A DNA stretch of 6,645 nucleotides, taken from positions 1 through 6,645 of the forward strand of contig JALUUP010000473.1 in the NCBI GenBank assembly GCA_027021285.1, written 5' to 3'. The notes beneath the pieces are model-generated. The model worked only from the letters and a program-made list of their open reading frames with translations, searched no databases and was not told the origin of the DNA. A program made the translations under genes and the position numbers. This stretch comes from Bacteroidota bacterium (lineage in GTDB: Bacteria; Bacteroidota; Ignavibacteria; SZUA-365; JAADGX01). Positions 1 through 6,386 of the stretch are shown piece by piece (positions within the stretch are counted from its first letter, which is position 1; each line of letters opens with the position of its first letter).

Positions 1-206
1 CCCACTACTACCAGGATTACGTTGTTGAATTTACACCCAAGATAAAGATCGAGATCGTTTGTCCCGACGAGGACGTGGACAAGATCGTTGACTGTATCTA
101 TAAGAACGCCCATACAGGGCGGCGGGGCGACGGAAAGATCTTTGTCACACAGATCTTGCGGGCGAAGAGCATTCGCACGGGTGAAGAAGGAGAAAAAGCG
201 ATTTGA
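1..206 (+). CDS. P-II family signal transduction protein (GlnB/GlnK-like), C-terminal part
   Basis: This is the 3' end of a gene whose start lies outside the window; codons are in frame from base 3 and 67 residues plus a TGA stop (204-206) are visible. P-II proteins are trimeric sensors of ATP/ADP and 2-oxoglutarate that bind and control transporters, enzymes and regulators, usually in nitrogen metabolism. The visible part aligns without gaps to residues 46-112 of E. coli GlnB. It keeps the tyrosine matching Tyr51 of the T-loop (QDYVVEF), the B-loop TGRRGDGKIFV with the lysine matching Lys90, and the C-terminal IRTGE motif ending in AI. The residue matching Arg101 is serine, and the T-loop flank (HYYQDY) differs from the usual YRGAEY. 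The next gene on the same strand is a metal ATPase 129 bp on, with no obvious terminator between. Family membership is firm; whether it regulates nitrogen or metal transport cannot be read from this fragment. Confidence 0.93.
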   Translation, partial: HYYQDYVVEFTPKIKIEIVCPDEDVDKIVDCIYKNAHTGRRGDGKIFVTQILRAKSIRTGEEGEKAI

Positions 207-305
207 GCGGTCGGCAGCCGGTGTCCGGGGACGTGAAGAGCAAGTCCTGGAGAAATGCCGGAACGAAGAGCGTGTCGTATGCCTTTGGATTGCTCGACCG
301 TTTTC

Positions 306-329
306 TTGACAACAAAAACCGGTGGTCAA
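306..329 (+). promoter_or_regulatory. Possible inverted repeat TTGAC-N14-GTCAA just before the ATPase start
   Basis: Two 5-bp arms, TTGAC (306-310) and GTCAA (325-329), are exact reverse complements and lie 6 bp before the preferred ATPase start. Such a position would suit an operator or a translational control element. The arms are short and the 14-base spacer is long, so this may be chance. I do not recognise it as the site of any named regulator. Confidence 0.15.
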
Positions 330-335
330 AACACG

Positions 336-2693
336 ATGAAAGACGATCAAACAGGTTCCTCTGAAAAAACCCTGCATTTAGACATCCCGCTGCTGCTGCC
401 CGAGGTGGAAGATGAAAAGGACCAGTGCGTCGATAGGTTGTTGGAACGAGTGCGTATGCACAGAGGAGTGGAAAAAGCTCACATCGATCGAAAGGACGGC
501 CAGGTCTACATCTGCCTGCATTATGACCCCAACCTGGTCTCGCTCAGCCAGATAACGCGGTGGGCGAAAGAGGCTGGCGCGGAGGTCAGCAATCGCTACC
601 ACCACGAATCGCTTCGCATCACGGACATGGATTGCGGCGACTGCGCGGCCAGCATCGAACACATCCTGGAACGCAGGGACGGCATCACGAACGTCTCCGT
701 CAATTATGCGGCCGAGAAAATGTGGGTGGAATACGACGGCACGCGTTTGAACGTGGAAGACATCGTAAGACAAGTTCGCAGCCTTGGTTACAGTATCGAA
801 GAGGAGGAGCCGGAAAAGAGCTGGATACGCAGGAACTGGGAGCTTGTGCTCTCCCTCCTCTCCGGGTTGTTCCTGGGTGCGGGGTACCTGGGTGAGAGCC
901 TGCTTGGCTTGCCGCACGGAGTGGCGGTGGGATTCTATGTCATCGCCTACGTCACCGGCGGGTACGACGCCACGAAGCATGGAGTCAAGGCCGCGCTGCG
1001 ACTGCGTTTCGATATTGATTTCCTGATGGTCGTAGCGGCCCTCGGCGCGGCGGTGTTGGGCGACTGGCCCGAAGGCGCGTTCCTGCTCTTCCTGTTCAGC
1101 CTTGGGCACGCCCTGGAGCATTACGCCACGGACAAAGCGCGGCATGCCATCAAAGCCCTTGCCGACATTGCGCCGAAAACGGCTCGCGTGCGCCGCCAGG
1201 GTTCCGAGACAGAAATGCCGGTCGAGAACCTGGAACGCGGCGACGTCGTCATCGTGCGGCCGGGAGAACGGATTCCAGTTGACGGAAAGGTCATCGACGG
1301 CGAATCGGTAGTGGACGAGAGCCCCATCACGGGCGAAAGCGTGCCGGTCGAGAAAACCGCGGGGGTACCGGTCTTTGCCGGTTCCGTCAACGGCGACGGC
1401 GCCCTGGAAATCGAAGTCACGAAACTGGCAAAGGATTCCACGCTCTCCCGCGTGATCCAGATGGTGGAAGAAGCACAGACGCAGAAATCGCCGACACAGC
1501 GGTTTACATCAAGGTTCCAGAGAATTTTCGTGCCCGTGATCCTTATCGGGATTGCGTTGGTTATCGTTGTACCGCCGCTCATCGGTTGGCTCACATGGGA
1601 GGTTGCTTTTCTGCGCGCCATGGCCATCCTCGTGGCGGCTTCGCCGTGCGCGCTTGCCATCGCCACGCCTTCCGCCGTGCTTTCCGCCATTGCCCGTGCC
1701 GCGCGCAGCGGAGTGCTGGTCAAGGGAGGGGTACACCTCGAGAACCTTGGCGCTGTTAAAGCAATTGCGTTCGACAAGACGGGAACGCTGACCGAGGGCA
1801 AGCTGCAAGTGACGAACGTGGAACCATTGGAAGGCACCACCACGACAGACATTTTGAAAATTGCCGCCGCGGTGGAAAGCCGTTCGAAACATCCCCTGGC
1901 ACAGGCGATCGTTCGCAAGGCACAGGAGGAAAATATCGATTTCGTTTCGGCCGAAGACGTGCAGTCGTTTTCCGGGAAAGGGGTGCGGGCCGTGCTCAAC
2001 GGCAGAACGATCGCTATCGGCAACTTGAAACTCTTCGACGACGATGTGTCCGGCGCGCTGGTGGAACGGGTGCATGCGCTGGAAGAAGGAGGAAAGACGA
2101 CCATGGTCGTGCGCGCCGACGGCCGATTCCTGGGTATCATCGCTCTTGCCGATCAGCCGCGCCCCACGGCTCGACCGACGCTGGAAAAACTGCGGCGGCT
2201 GGGAGTGAAAGCGTGTATCATGCTCACCGGCGACAACGAACGCGTGGCGGCGGCAATCGCGAAGTCCGTAGCGCTGACGGATTTTCGGGCGAGCTTGCTT
2301 CCGGATGAGAAAGTGGAAGCGATTAAGGAGTTGATCGCCGAGTACAAGCACGTGGCGATGGTGGGCGACGGCGTCAACGATGCTCCGGCAATGACGGCCG
2401 CCACCGTGGGAATCGCCATGGGTGCGGGAGGCACGGATGTCGCGCTGGAAACCGCTGATATCGCCTTGATGGCGGACGACTTGTCGAAGCTGCCGCTGGC
2501 GGTGGGTTTGAGCAGGCAGTCGCGCCGGGTCATCAAGCAAAACCTCGTCATTTCGCTGGGAGTGATCGCCATGCTCATTCCGGCGGCCTTGTTCGGACTG
2601 GCCGGTATCGGCGTGGCCATCGTGTTTCATGAAGGTAGTACGTTGGTCGTCGTGGCGAATGCGCTCAGACTCCTGAAGTTCAAAATGGAATAG
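336..2693 (+). CDS. Heavy-metal translocating P1B-type ATPase (P1B-4-like, SPC/HEGST), divalent cation efflux
   Basis: This inner-membrane pump should use ATP to export a transition metal cation from the cytoplasm. From ATG 336 it has 785 residues. Residues 12-85 resemble a metal-binding HMA fold but lack CxxC; a second HMA domain (92-155) carries MDCGDC at 98-103. Four membrane helices follow (about 168-260), then the actuator TGES (332-335), SPC in the transport helix (436-438), phosphorylation motif DKTGTLT (Asp480), the HP dipeptide (519-520), TGDN (631-634), GDGVND (677-682) and HEGST in the last helix (765-769). SPC plus HEGxT is the P1B-4 signature, a group linked to Co2+, Fe2+ and Zn2+ export (CoaT, CzcP, PfeT and CtpD types). 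The exact metal is an inference. An in-frame ATG at 255 would add 27 residues, but they do not look conserved and its GGAGA sits too close; 336 has GGTGG at 321-325. All catalytic residues are intact. Confidence 0.96.
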   Translation: MKDDQTGSSEKTLHLDIPLLLPEVEDEKDQCVDRLLERVRMHRGVEKAHIDRKDGQVYICLHYDPNLVSLSQITRWAKEAGAEVSNRYHHESLRITDMDCGDCAASIEHILERRDGITNVSVNYAAEKMWVEYDGTRLNVEDIVRQVRSLGYSIEEEEPEKSWIRRNWELVLSLLSGLFLGAGYLGESLLGLPHGVAVGFYVIAYVTGGYDATKHGVKAALRLRFDIDFLMVVAALGAAVLGDWPEGAFLLFLFSLGHALEHYATDKARHAIKALADIAPKTARVRRQGSETEMPVENLERGDVVIVRPGERIPVDGKVIDGESVVDESPITGESVPVEKTAGVPVFAGSVNGDGALEIEVTKLAKDSTLSRVIQMVEEAQTQKSPTQRFTSRFQRIFVPVILIGIALVIVVPPLIGWLTWEVAFLRAMAILVAASPCALAIATPSAVLSAIARAARSGVLVKGGVHLENLGAVKAIAFDKTGTLTEGKLQVTNVEPLEGTTTTDILKIAAAVESRSKHPLAQAIVRKAQEENIDFVSAEDVQSFSGKGVRAVLNGRTIAIGNLKLFDDDVSGALVERVHALEEGGKTTMVVRADGRFLGIIALADQPRPTARPTLEKLRRLGVKACIMLTGDNERVAAAIAKSVALTDFRASLLPDEKVEAIKELIAEYKHVAMVGDGVNDAPAMTAATVGIAMGAGGTDVALETADIALMADDLSKLPLAVGLSRQSRRVIKQNLVISLGVIAMLIPAALFGLAGIGVAIVFHEGSTLVVVANALRLLKFKME

Positions 2694-2771
2694 GGTAGAG
2701 AGGTGCACCCGGTTGCAGATTTCGCTCTTCCAATAACCTGTTTTACAGTCCCCAATAAGTGTTTTCCAGGA

Positions 2772-2798
2772 CGTACCGGAATGCTTTGAAGCGTACCG
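2772..2798 (+). repeat. Direct heptamer repeat CGTACCG, 20 bp apart, upstream of the cytochrome gene
   Basis: CGTACCG occurs at 2772-2778 and again at 2792-2798, a start-to-start distance of 20 bp, close to two helical turns. It lies about 125-150 bp before the cytochrome start, in a gap (2694-2922) that otherwise shows no gene, no clear terminator for the ATPase and no convincing promoter. It could be a tandem binding site for an activator, but a heptamer pair can also arise by chance. Confidence 0.2.
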
Positions 2799-2907
2799 TA
2801 GTTTCGCTTGGGTAAACGAATGTTTTTGGCACACGGGAAGATCATCAGTATCTTTTCAGTAACTGTGTTCCACTTCGTGTACGCGAGAAAAAGCATCCAG
2901 GAAAATG

Positions 2908-2914
2908 AAGAGGA
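2908..2914 (+). promoter_or_regulatory. Shine-Dalgarno AAGAGGA that places the cytochrome start at 2923
   Basis: AAGAGGA is followed by 8 bases and then ATG at 2923, an ideal arrangement. The upstream in-frame ATG at 2905 has only AGGA at 2899-2902, two bases before it, which is too close. This supports 2923 as the start and gives a compact signal peptide. Confidence 0.6.
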
Positions 2915-2922
2915 CGTTTCGC

Positions 2923-4866
2923 ATGAATTACTTTAAAATGAATCAGTATATATGGCGGACGATCGTGGTGTACATCATTTGTGCGGGAGTTGTCAGCGCC
3001 CAGGATCTCCCCACCCAGACGTCGACCATGTTCAGCGGTTCGGGCAACTGTGCTTTCTGCCACAGTCCCGGTTCCTCGAACGCACTGAAAGATGCGCAGG
3101 GAAAGGACGTATCGCCTCCGACACTGTGGCGCTCGACCATGATGGCCAACGCCGTGCGCGATCCGTTTTGGCAGGCCAAGGTGACGGCCGAGGTCAAGGC
3201 CAACCCGCATCTCAAGAGCGTGATCGAGGACAAGTGCACAACCTGTCACGCGCCGTTGGGCCGAACGGAAGCCGTGCGAAACGGCGCCCCCGGCTACACG
3301 CTCCAGGAAGCGCAGACGGATCCGTTGTCGCGCGACGGTGTGAGCTGTACGCTGTGTCACCAGATCAAGAACGTCAACCTCGGTTCCAACGAAACCTTCT
3401 CGGGCCACTACCCGGTTGAAAACGACCGCATCATTTATGGTCCGTACAAGAACCCGGTTTCGCGCCCCATGCAGATGCGGTCGAATTACACCCCGCAATT
3501 CGGCGAGCACGTCGGGACATCGGAGCTGTGCGCGACCTGCCACACCTTGTTTACTCCGTACGTGGATGACAACGGCGATATCGTTGGCCAGGCGCCGGAA
3601 CAGGTTCCCTACCTGGAGTGGAAGAACAGTGAGTTCCCTGCCCGGGACGTCCAGTGCCAGACCTGCCACATGCCCGACATCGACGATCCGGTAGTGATCT
3701 CGAACAGGCCTGCGTCACTTGGAGCGCGAACGCCCTTTGCCAACCACTATTTCGTCGGAGGCAACGTGTTCATGCTACGGATACTGCGGGACAACGGCGC
3801 GGAACTGGGCGTCACGGCCACCGCCGTTCACTTCGACAGTACGATCGCACGCACGTTACGAATGCTGCAGCAGGAATCCGCCGAGCTTTCCGCTGTGGCT
3901 TTATGGGATGGAGACAGCCTGGAAATCCGTGTGAATGTAAAGAACAAGACGGGCCACAAGTTTCCAACCGCGTACCCCAGCCGCCGGGCCTGGTTGTCCC
4001 TGGAGGTTCGCGACGGGCGGCAGCAGACGCTGTTTCATTCGGGCGCGTGGGATAGGAATACCGGCGAAATCATTGGGCTTGACGCGCCCTATGAACGGCA
4101 CCACGACCTGATCACCCGCGAAGACATGGTGCAAGTGTACGAACCCATCATGAAGGACGTAAACGACCGTGTGAACTACACTCTCCTCCGGGCGGCCGGC
4201 TTCCTGAAGGACAACCGCATACCTCCACGCGGTTTCACGACCGGGCATGCGGATTACGCCTCCACGGCTATCGAGGGATTGGCGGCGCAGGACGCGAACT
4301 TCAACCGCAACGGCACTACGCAAGGCACGGGCATGGATTTGGTTACCTTCCGCATCGGGGGGCTGGACAAGTCGCAGCCCCAGACGATAGAGATCAAACT
4401 CCTGTACCAGACGCTCGCGCCGCGATTCGTGGAAGATCTTTTTCGGTACGATACGCCGGAAGTGAAGAGGTTCAAGCAATATTACGACCGTGCGGACAAG
4501 TCGCCTGTAACCATCGATTCCCTGACGCTTACGGTGACGGCGACCGCCGTGGAGAATACGCCGGGAATCCCTGGATCGCTTGCTCTTTCTGCTTATCCGA
4601 ATCCGTTTCATCCCGCAACGACGATTCGCTACCAGTTGGATCGTCCCGGACGTATCGAGATTGCTGTGTACAGCCTTCAGGGGAAAAAGGTGTTTGCGGT
4701 AGAACGCGAAGTTGCAAAAGCCGGTACGCATGAGTTCACCTGGAACGGGAGGTTGGAAAGCGGTCGGGCCGCACCGGCAGGCGAGTACTTCGTCGTGATG
4801 AAGTTCGCTGGTGTACATAGTCGTTCTGTCGTCACCAGGACGGTGAAGCTTCTTCTCATGAAATAA
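2923..4866 (+). CDS. Secreted pentaheme c-type cytochrome with T9SS C-terminal sorting domain
   Basis: The 647-residue product begins with a signal peptide: hydrophobic core at about 11-24, likely cleavage after VSA (residue 26). Five CXXCH heme c motifs follow at 43-47 (CAFCH), 105-109 (CTTCH), 142-146 (CTLCH), 203-207 (CATCH) and 245-249 (CQTCH). Histidines at NHYFVGG (His275) and TGHKFPT (343-349) are conserved-looking and may be distal heme ligands. The pattern fits the cytochrome c554-like multiheme group. After a long beta-rich region, residues from about 552 form a FlgD/Ig-like sorting domain with YPNPF at 558-562 and an ending typical of T9SS cargo. The protein is therefore inferred to cross the outer membrane and work at the cell surface or outside, probably in electron transfer; donor and acceptor are unknown. 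ATG 2905 would add six residues. A terminator follows at 4926-4974. No catalytic enzyme function can be assigned. Confidence 0.92.
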   Translation: MNYFKMNQYIWRTIVVYIICAGVVSAQDLPTQTSTMFSGSGNCAFCHSPGSSNALKDAQGKDVSPPTLWRSTMMANAVRDPFWQAKVTAEVKANPHLKSVIEDKCTTCHAPLGRTEAVRNGAPGYTLQEAQTDPLSRDGVSCTLCHQIKNVNLGSNETFSGHYPVENDRIIYGPYKNPVSRPMQMRSNYTPQFGEHVGTSELCATCHTLFTPYVDDNGDIVGQAPEQVPYLEWKNSEFPARDVQCQTCHMPDIDDPVVISNRPASLGARTPFANHYFVGGNVFMLRILRDNGAELGVTATAVHFDSTIARTLRMLQQESAELSAVALWDGDSLEIRVNVKNKTGHKFPTAYPSRRAWLSLEVRDGRQQTLFHSGAWDRNTGEIIGLDAPYERHHDLITREDMVQVYEPIMKDVNDRVNYTLLRAAGFLKDNRIPPRGFTTGHADYASTAIEGLAAQDANFNRNGTTQGTGMDLVTFRIGGLDKSQPQTIEIKLLYQTLAPRFVEDLFRYDTPEVKRFKQYYDRADKSPVTIDSLTLTVTATAVENTPGIPGSLALSAYPNPFHPATTIRYQLDRPGRIEIAVYSLQGKKVFAVEREVAKAGTHEFTWNGRLESGRAAPAGEYFVVMKFAGVHSRSVVTRTVKLLLMK

Positions 4867-4925
4867 CCGGTAGGGCGGTCTTGTCGCAGCTGGAAATACT
4901 CTCCAGGAATACGAGTGCCGCGGCA

Positions 4926-4974
4926 GGCAGGAGAGAATCTACGCCGGGAGGCGTCTCCTTCTGCCTCTTTTATT
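4926..4974 (+). terminator. Rho-independent terminator after the cytochrome gene
   Basis: The inner stem ACGCC (4941-4945) and GGCGT (4950-4954) encloses the loop GGGA. Outer pairs GGAG (4930-4933) with CTCC (4955-4958) and GGCA (4926-4929) with TGCC (4962-4965) extend it, with internal bulges, and the run TCTTTTATT follows. It lies 60 bp after the cytochrome stop. The T-run is on the plus strand only, so it should stop plus-strand transcripts and not those of the converging acr3 gene. Confidence 0.62.
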
Positions 4975-4999
4975 GATGAAGTCTTGCTTTGGATGTCCG

Positions 5000-5011
5000 C
5001 TTGCGCGCAAG
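5000..5011. repeat. 12-bp perfect palindrome CTTGCGCGCAAG between converging genes
   Basis: CTTGCGCGCAAG is its own reverse complement and sits between the plus-strand terminator and the acr3 stop. There is no T-run on either side, so it is a poor intrinsic terminator. The gap 4867-5085 holds no supported gene. Confidence 0.3.
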
Positions 5012-5085
5012 AGAGTTCGCGATGCTGAAAGTGTTCAACTATTTTTATCGAGAACTGTTGTGCTTTCGCGCTTCCAGGCGTGTTT

Positions 5086-6147
5086 TCAGCCTGCCGTTTG
5101 AACCCGCGCGAAATATTTTTTCCGAAAGAACAACGAGAGGCTCACCAGGCTTATCAACACGGGCACTTCGACCAGAGGACCGATGACCGCGGCGAAAGCT
5201 TCACCGGAATTGATGCCAAAGACTGCAATCGCAACAGCTATGGCCAGTTCGAAATTATTGCTTGCGGCGGTAAAGGACAGAGTTGCTGACTTGGAATAAC
5301 CGGCGCCGATTTTATAGCTCATGTAAAAAGAGATGAGAAACATCAGCACGAAATAGATGAGCAGTGGCAAGGCAATGCGCAGAACATCCAGGGGCAGGTT
5401 AACAATGAACTTCCCCTTCATCGTGAACATTACCACGATGGTAAACAGAAGAGCAACGAGAGTAACAGGACTGATGATGGGAATGAACGTGTTATGGTAC
5501 CAGTCCTTGTCTTTCAGTTTGATGAGCGAATACCGGGTGACAAGTCCTGCAATAAAAGGAATTCCGAGATAGATGAAAACACTCTCTGCGATCTGGCCGA
5601 TGGTAACGCGCACCTCGGTGCCTTGCAGGCCAAACCATGTTGGGAGTATCGTTATGAAAATCCAGGCGTACAGAGAATAGAACAGGACTTGAAAAATTGA
5701 ATTGAAGGCAACAAGACCTGCGGCGTATTCAGTGTCACCTTTTGCAAGTTCGTTCCATACAATGACCATCGCGATACAGCGAGCCAATCCAATCATGATC
5801 AAGCCGTACATATAAGCCGGATAGTCCTGCAGAAAAATAATAGCCAGCGCAAACATCAACACGGGACCGATGATCCAGTTCTGCACCAGGGAAAGAACAA
5901 GCACGCGGATGTTTTTGAAAACATCACCGAGTTCTTCGTATCGCACCTTGGCCAGGGGCGGGTACATCATCAGTATCAAGCCAATAGCGATTGGAATATT
6001 GGTCGTGCCCGATTGGAAGCTGTTCCAGAACCCCGCGATATCGGGGAAAAAATACCCTGACGCCACGCCCACGAGCATGGCCGAAAAAATCCAGAGGGTG
6101 AGAAAGCGATCGAGAAACGATAACTTACGCGATAGTTTTTCTGTCAT
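5086..6147 (-). CDS. acr3: ACR3-family arsenite efflux permease
   Basis: This 353-residue inner-membrane protein, the usual family length, expels arsenite (and in some members antimonite) using the proton motive force. About ten hydrophobic helices are spread along the chain, starting at about residues 15-35. Family landmarks are MMYPPLAKVRYEEL (60-73), ARCIAMVIVWNELAKGD (122-138) with Cys124 matching the conserved essential cysteine of ACR3 proteins, NNFELAIA (297-304) with Glu300 matching the conserved transport glutamate, and GPLVEVPVL (323-331). The start ATG (6147-6145) has a weak GAAAG upstream and overlaps the TGA of a possible small ORF as ATGA. The gene lies downstream of arsR on the same strand, so ArsR control is expected. 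Sampled GC is lower than in the plus-strand genes. No arsC, arsD or arsA is seen between them. Confidence 0.97.
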   Translation of the reverse strand: MTEKLSRKLSFLDRFLTLWIFSAMLVGVASGYFFPDIAGFWNSFQSGTTNIPIAIGLILMMYPPLAKVRYEELGDVFKNIRVLVLSLVQNWIIGPVLMFALAIIFLQDYPAYMYGLIMIGLARCIAMVIVWNELAKGDTEYAAGLVAFNSIFQVLFYSLYAWIFITILPTWFGLQGTEVRVTIGQIAESVFIYLGIPFIAGLVTRYSLIKLKDKDWYHNTFIPIISPVTLVALLFTIVVMFTMKGKFIVNLPLDVLRIALPLLIYFVLMFLISFYMSYKIGAGYSKSATLSFTAASNNFELAIAVAIAVFGINSGEAFAAVIGPLVEVPVLISLVSLSLFFRKKYFARVQTAG

Positions 6148-6242
6148 ATTCTTTCGAAGATCGAGATAAAGTTGTGGAAACGCTCTTTTGCTCTATAATC
6201 CGGTGAAGAAGCATGTCGACGCTTTTTACGCAATCGCTTCAT
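6144..6242 (-). CDS. Possible 32-residue basic small protein or leader peptide before acr3
   Basis: A short ORF begins MKRLRKKRRH and ends IFERI, with its TGA (6146-6144) overlapping the acr3 ATG as ATGA, the usual sign of translational coupling. A good Shine-Dalgarno AAAGGA (6253-6248) stands five bases before its ATG (6242-6240). The frame is open further upstream to an ATG at 6362, but that start lacks a ribosome site. The product is rich in Lys/Arg, has no membrane segment and matches no family I recognise. It could be a coupling leader that helps translate acr3, which has a weak ribosome site of its own, or a chance ORF. Coding status is unproven. Confidence 0.28.
   Translation of the reverse strand: MKRLRKKRRHASSPDYRAKERFHNFISIFERI
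6192..6219 (-). promoter_or_regulatory. Weak candidate promoter for acr3
   Basis: On the minus strand TCGACA (6219-6214) is followed after 16 bases by TATAGA (6197-6192), matching 5/6 and 4/6 of the sigma-70-type consensus. It would start a transcript about 35 bases before acr3. The plus strand here carries an exact TATAAT (6194-6199), so direction is ambiguous. Bacteroidota-type sigma factors prefer other elements, which lowers confidence. Confidence 0.18.
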
Positions 6243-6346
6243 ATGAGTCCTTTGGTAGCTGCGTTGCGTAAGATTGTGATGCCTTGGGAAGGTGGTGTTC
6301 GTATGGAGGATTTCACGGTCAATATCGCCCCGATGGAAAGTCATTA

Positions 6347-6356
6347 CGATATATCG
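6347..6356. repeat. 10-bp palindrome CGATATATCG in the arsR-acr3 gap
   Basis: CGATATATCG is a perfect palindrome about 30 bp after the arsR stop. Its right half belongs to ATATCGCC (6351-6358), which also occurs at 6322-6329, 29 bp away. The pair could be a binding site inside the operon, or chance. The rest of the gap 6148-6386 shows only the candidate small ORF. Confidence 0.22.
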
Positions 6357-6386
6357 CCACATAACGAAATGATGGGATCAAAAAAA

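Noticed and set aside
306..334. Exact TTGACA (306-311) as a -35 box for the ATPase
   Set aside because: No -10-like hexamer lies 15-19 bases on (the region reads AAACACG), and the start codon is at 336, which would leave almost no leader.
255..335. ATPase start at ATG 255
   Set aside because: The extra 27 residues do not resemble the family N-terminus, and GGAGA (249-253) is only one base before the ATG; ATG 336 is better placed.
1509..2834. Long 441-codon minus-strand frame opposite the ATPase
   Set aside because: It is antisense to a fully conserved P1B ATPase with all motifs intact; the translation has no recognisable domain and is a shadow frame of GC-rich coding DNA.
2827..2842. TGGCAC (2827-2832) as a sigma-54 promoter for the cytochrome
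   Set aside because: There is no TTGC or GC at the required -12 spacing, so only half of the element is present.
2845..3669. 274-codon minus-strand frame opposite the cytochrome
   Set aside because: It lies opposite the heme-motif region of a clear cytochrome gene and shows no domain of its own.
4989..5186. Small plus-strand ORF between the terminator and acr3
   Set aside because: It has no good ribosome site and no recognisable sequence, and its second half is antisense to the acr3 3' end.
6243..6362. Longer 72-codon version of the small ORF starting at ATG 6362
   Set aside because: No Shine-Dalgarno precedes ATG 6362, while ATG 6242 has AAAGGA at good spacing; if anything is translated the short form is likelier.
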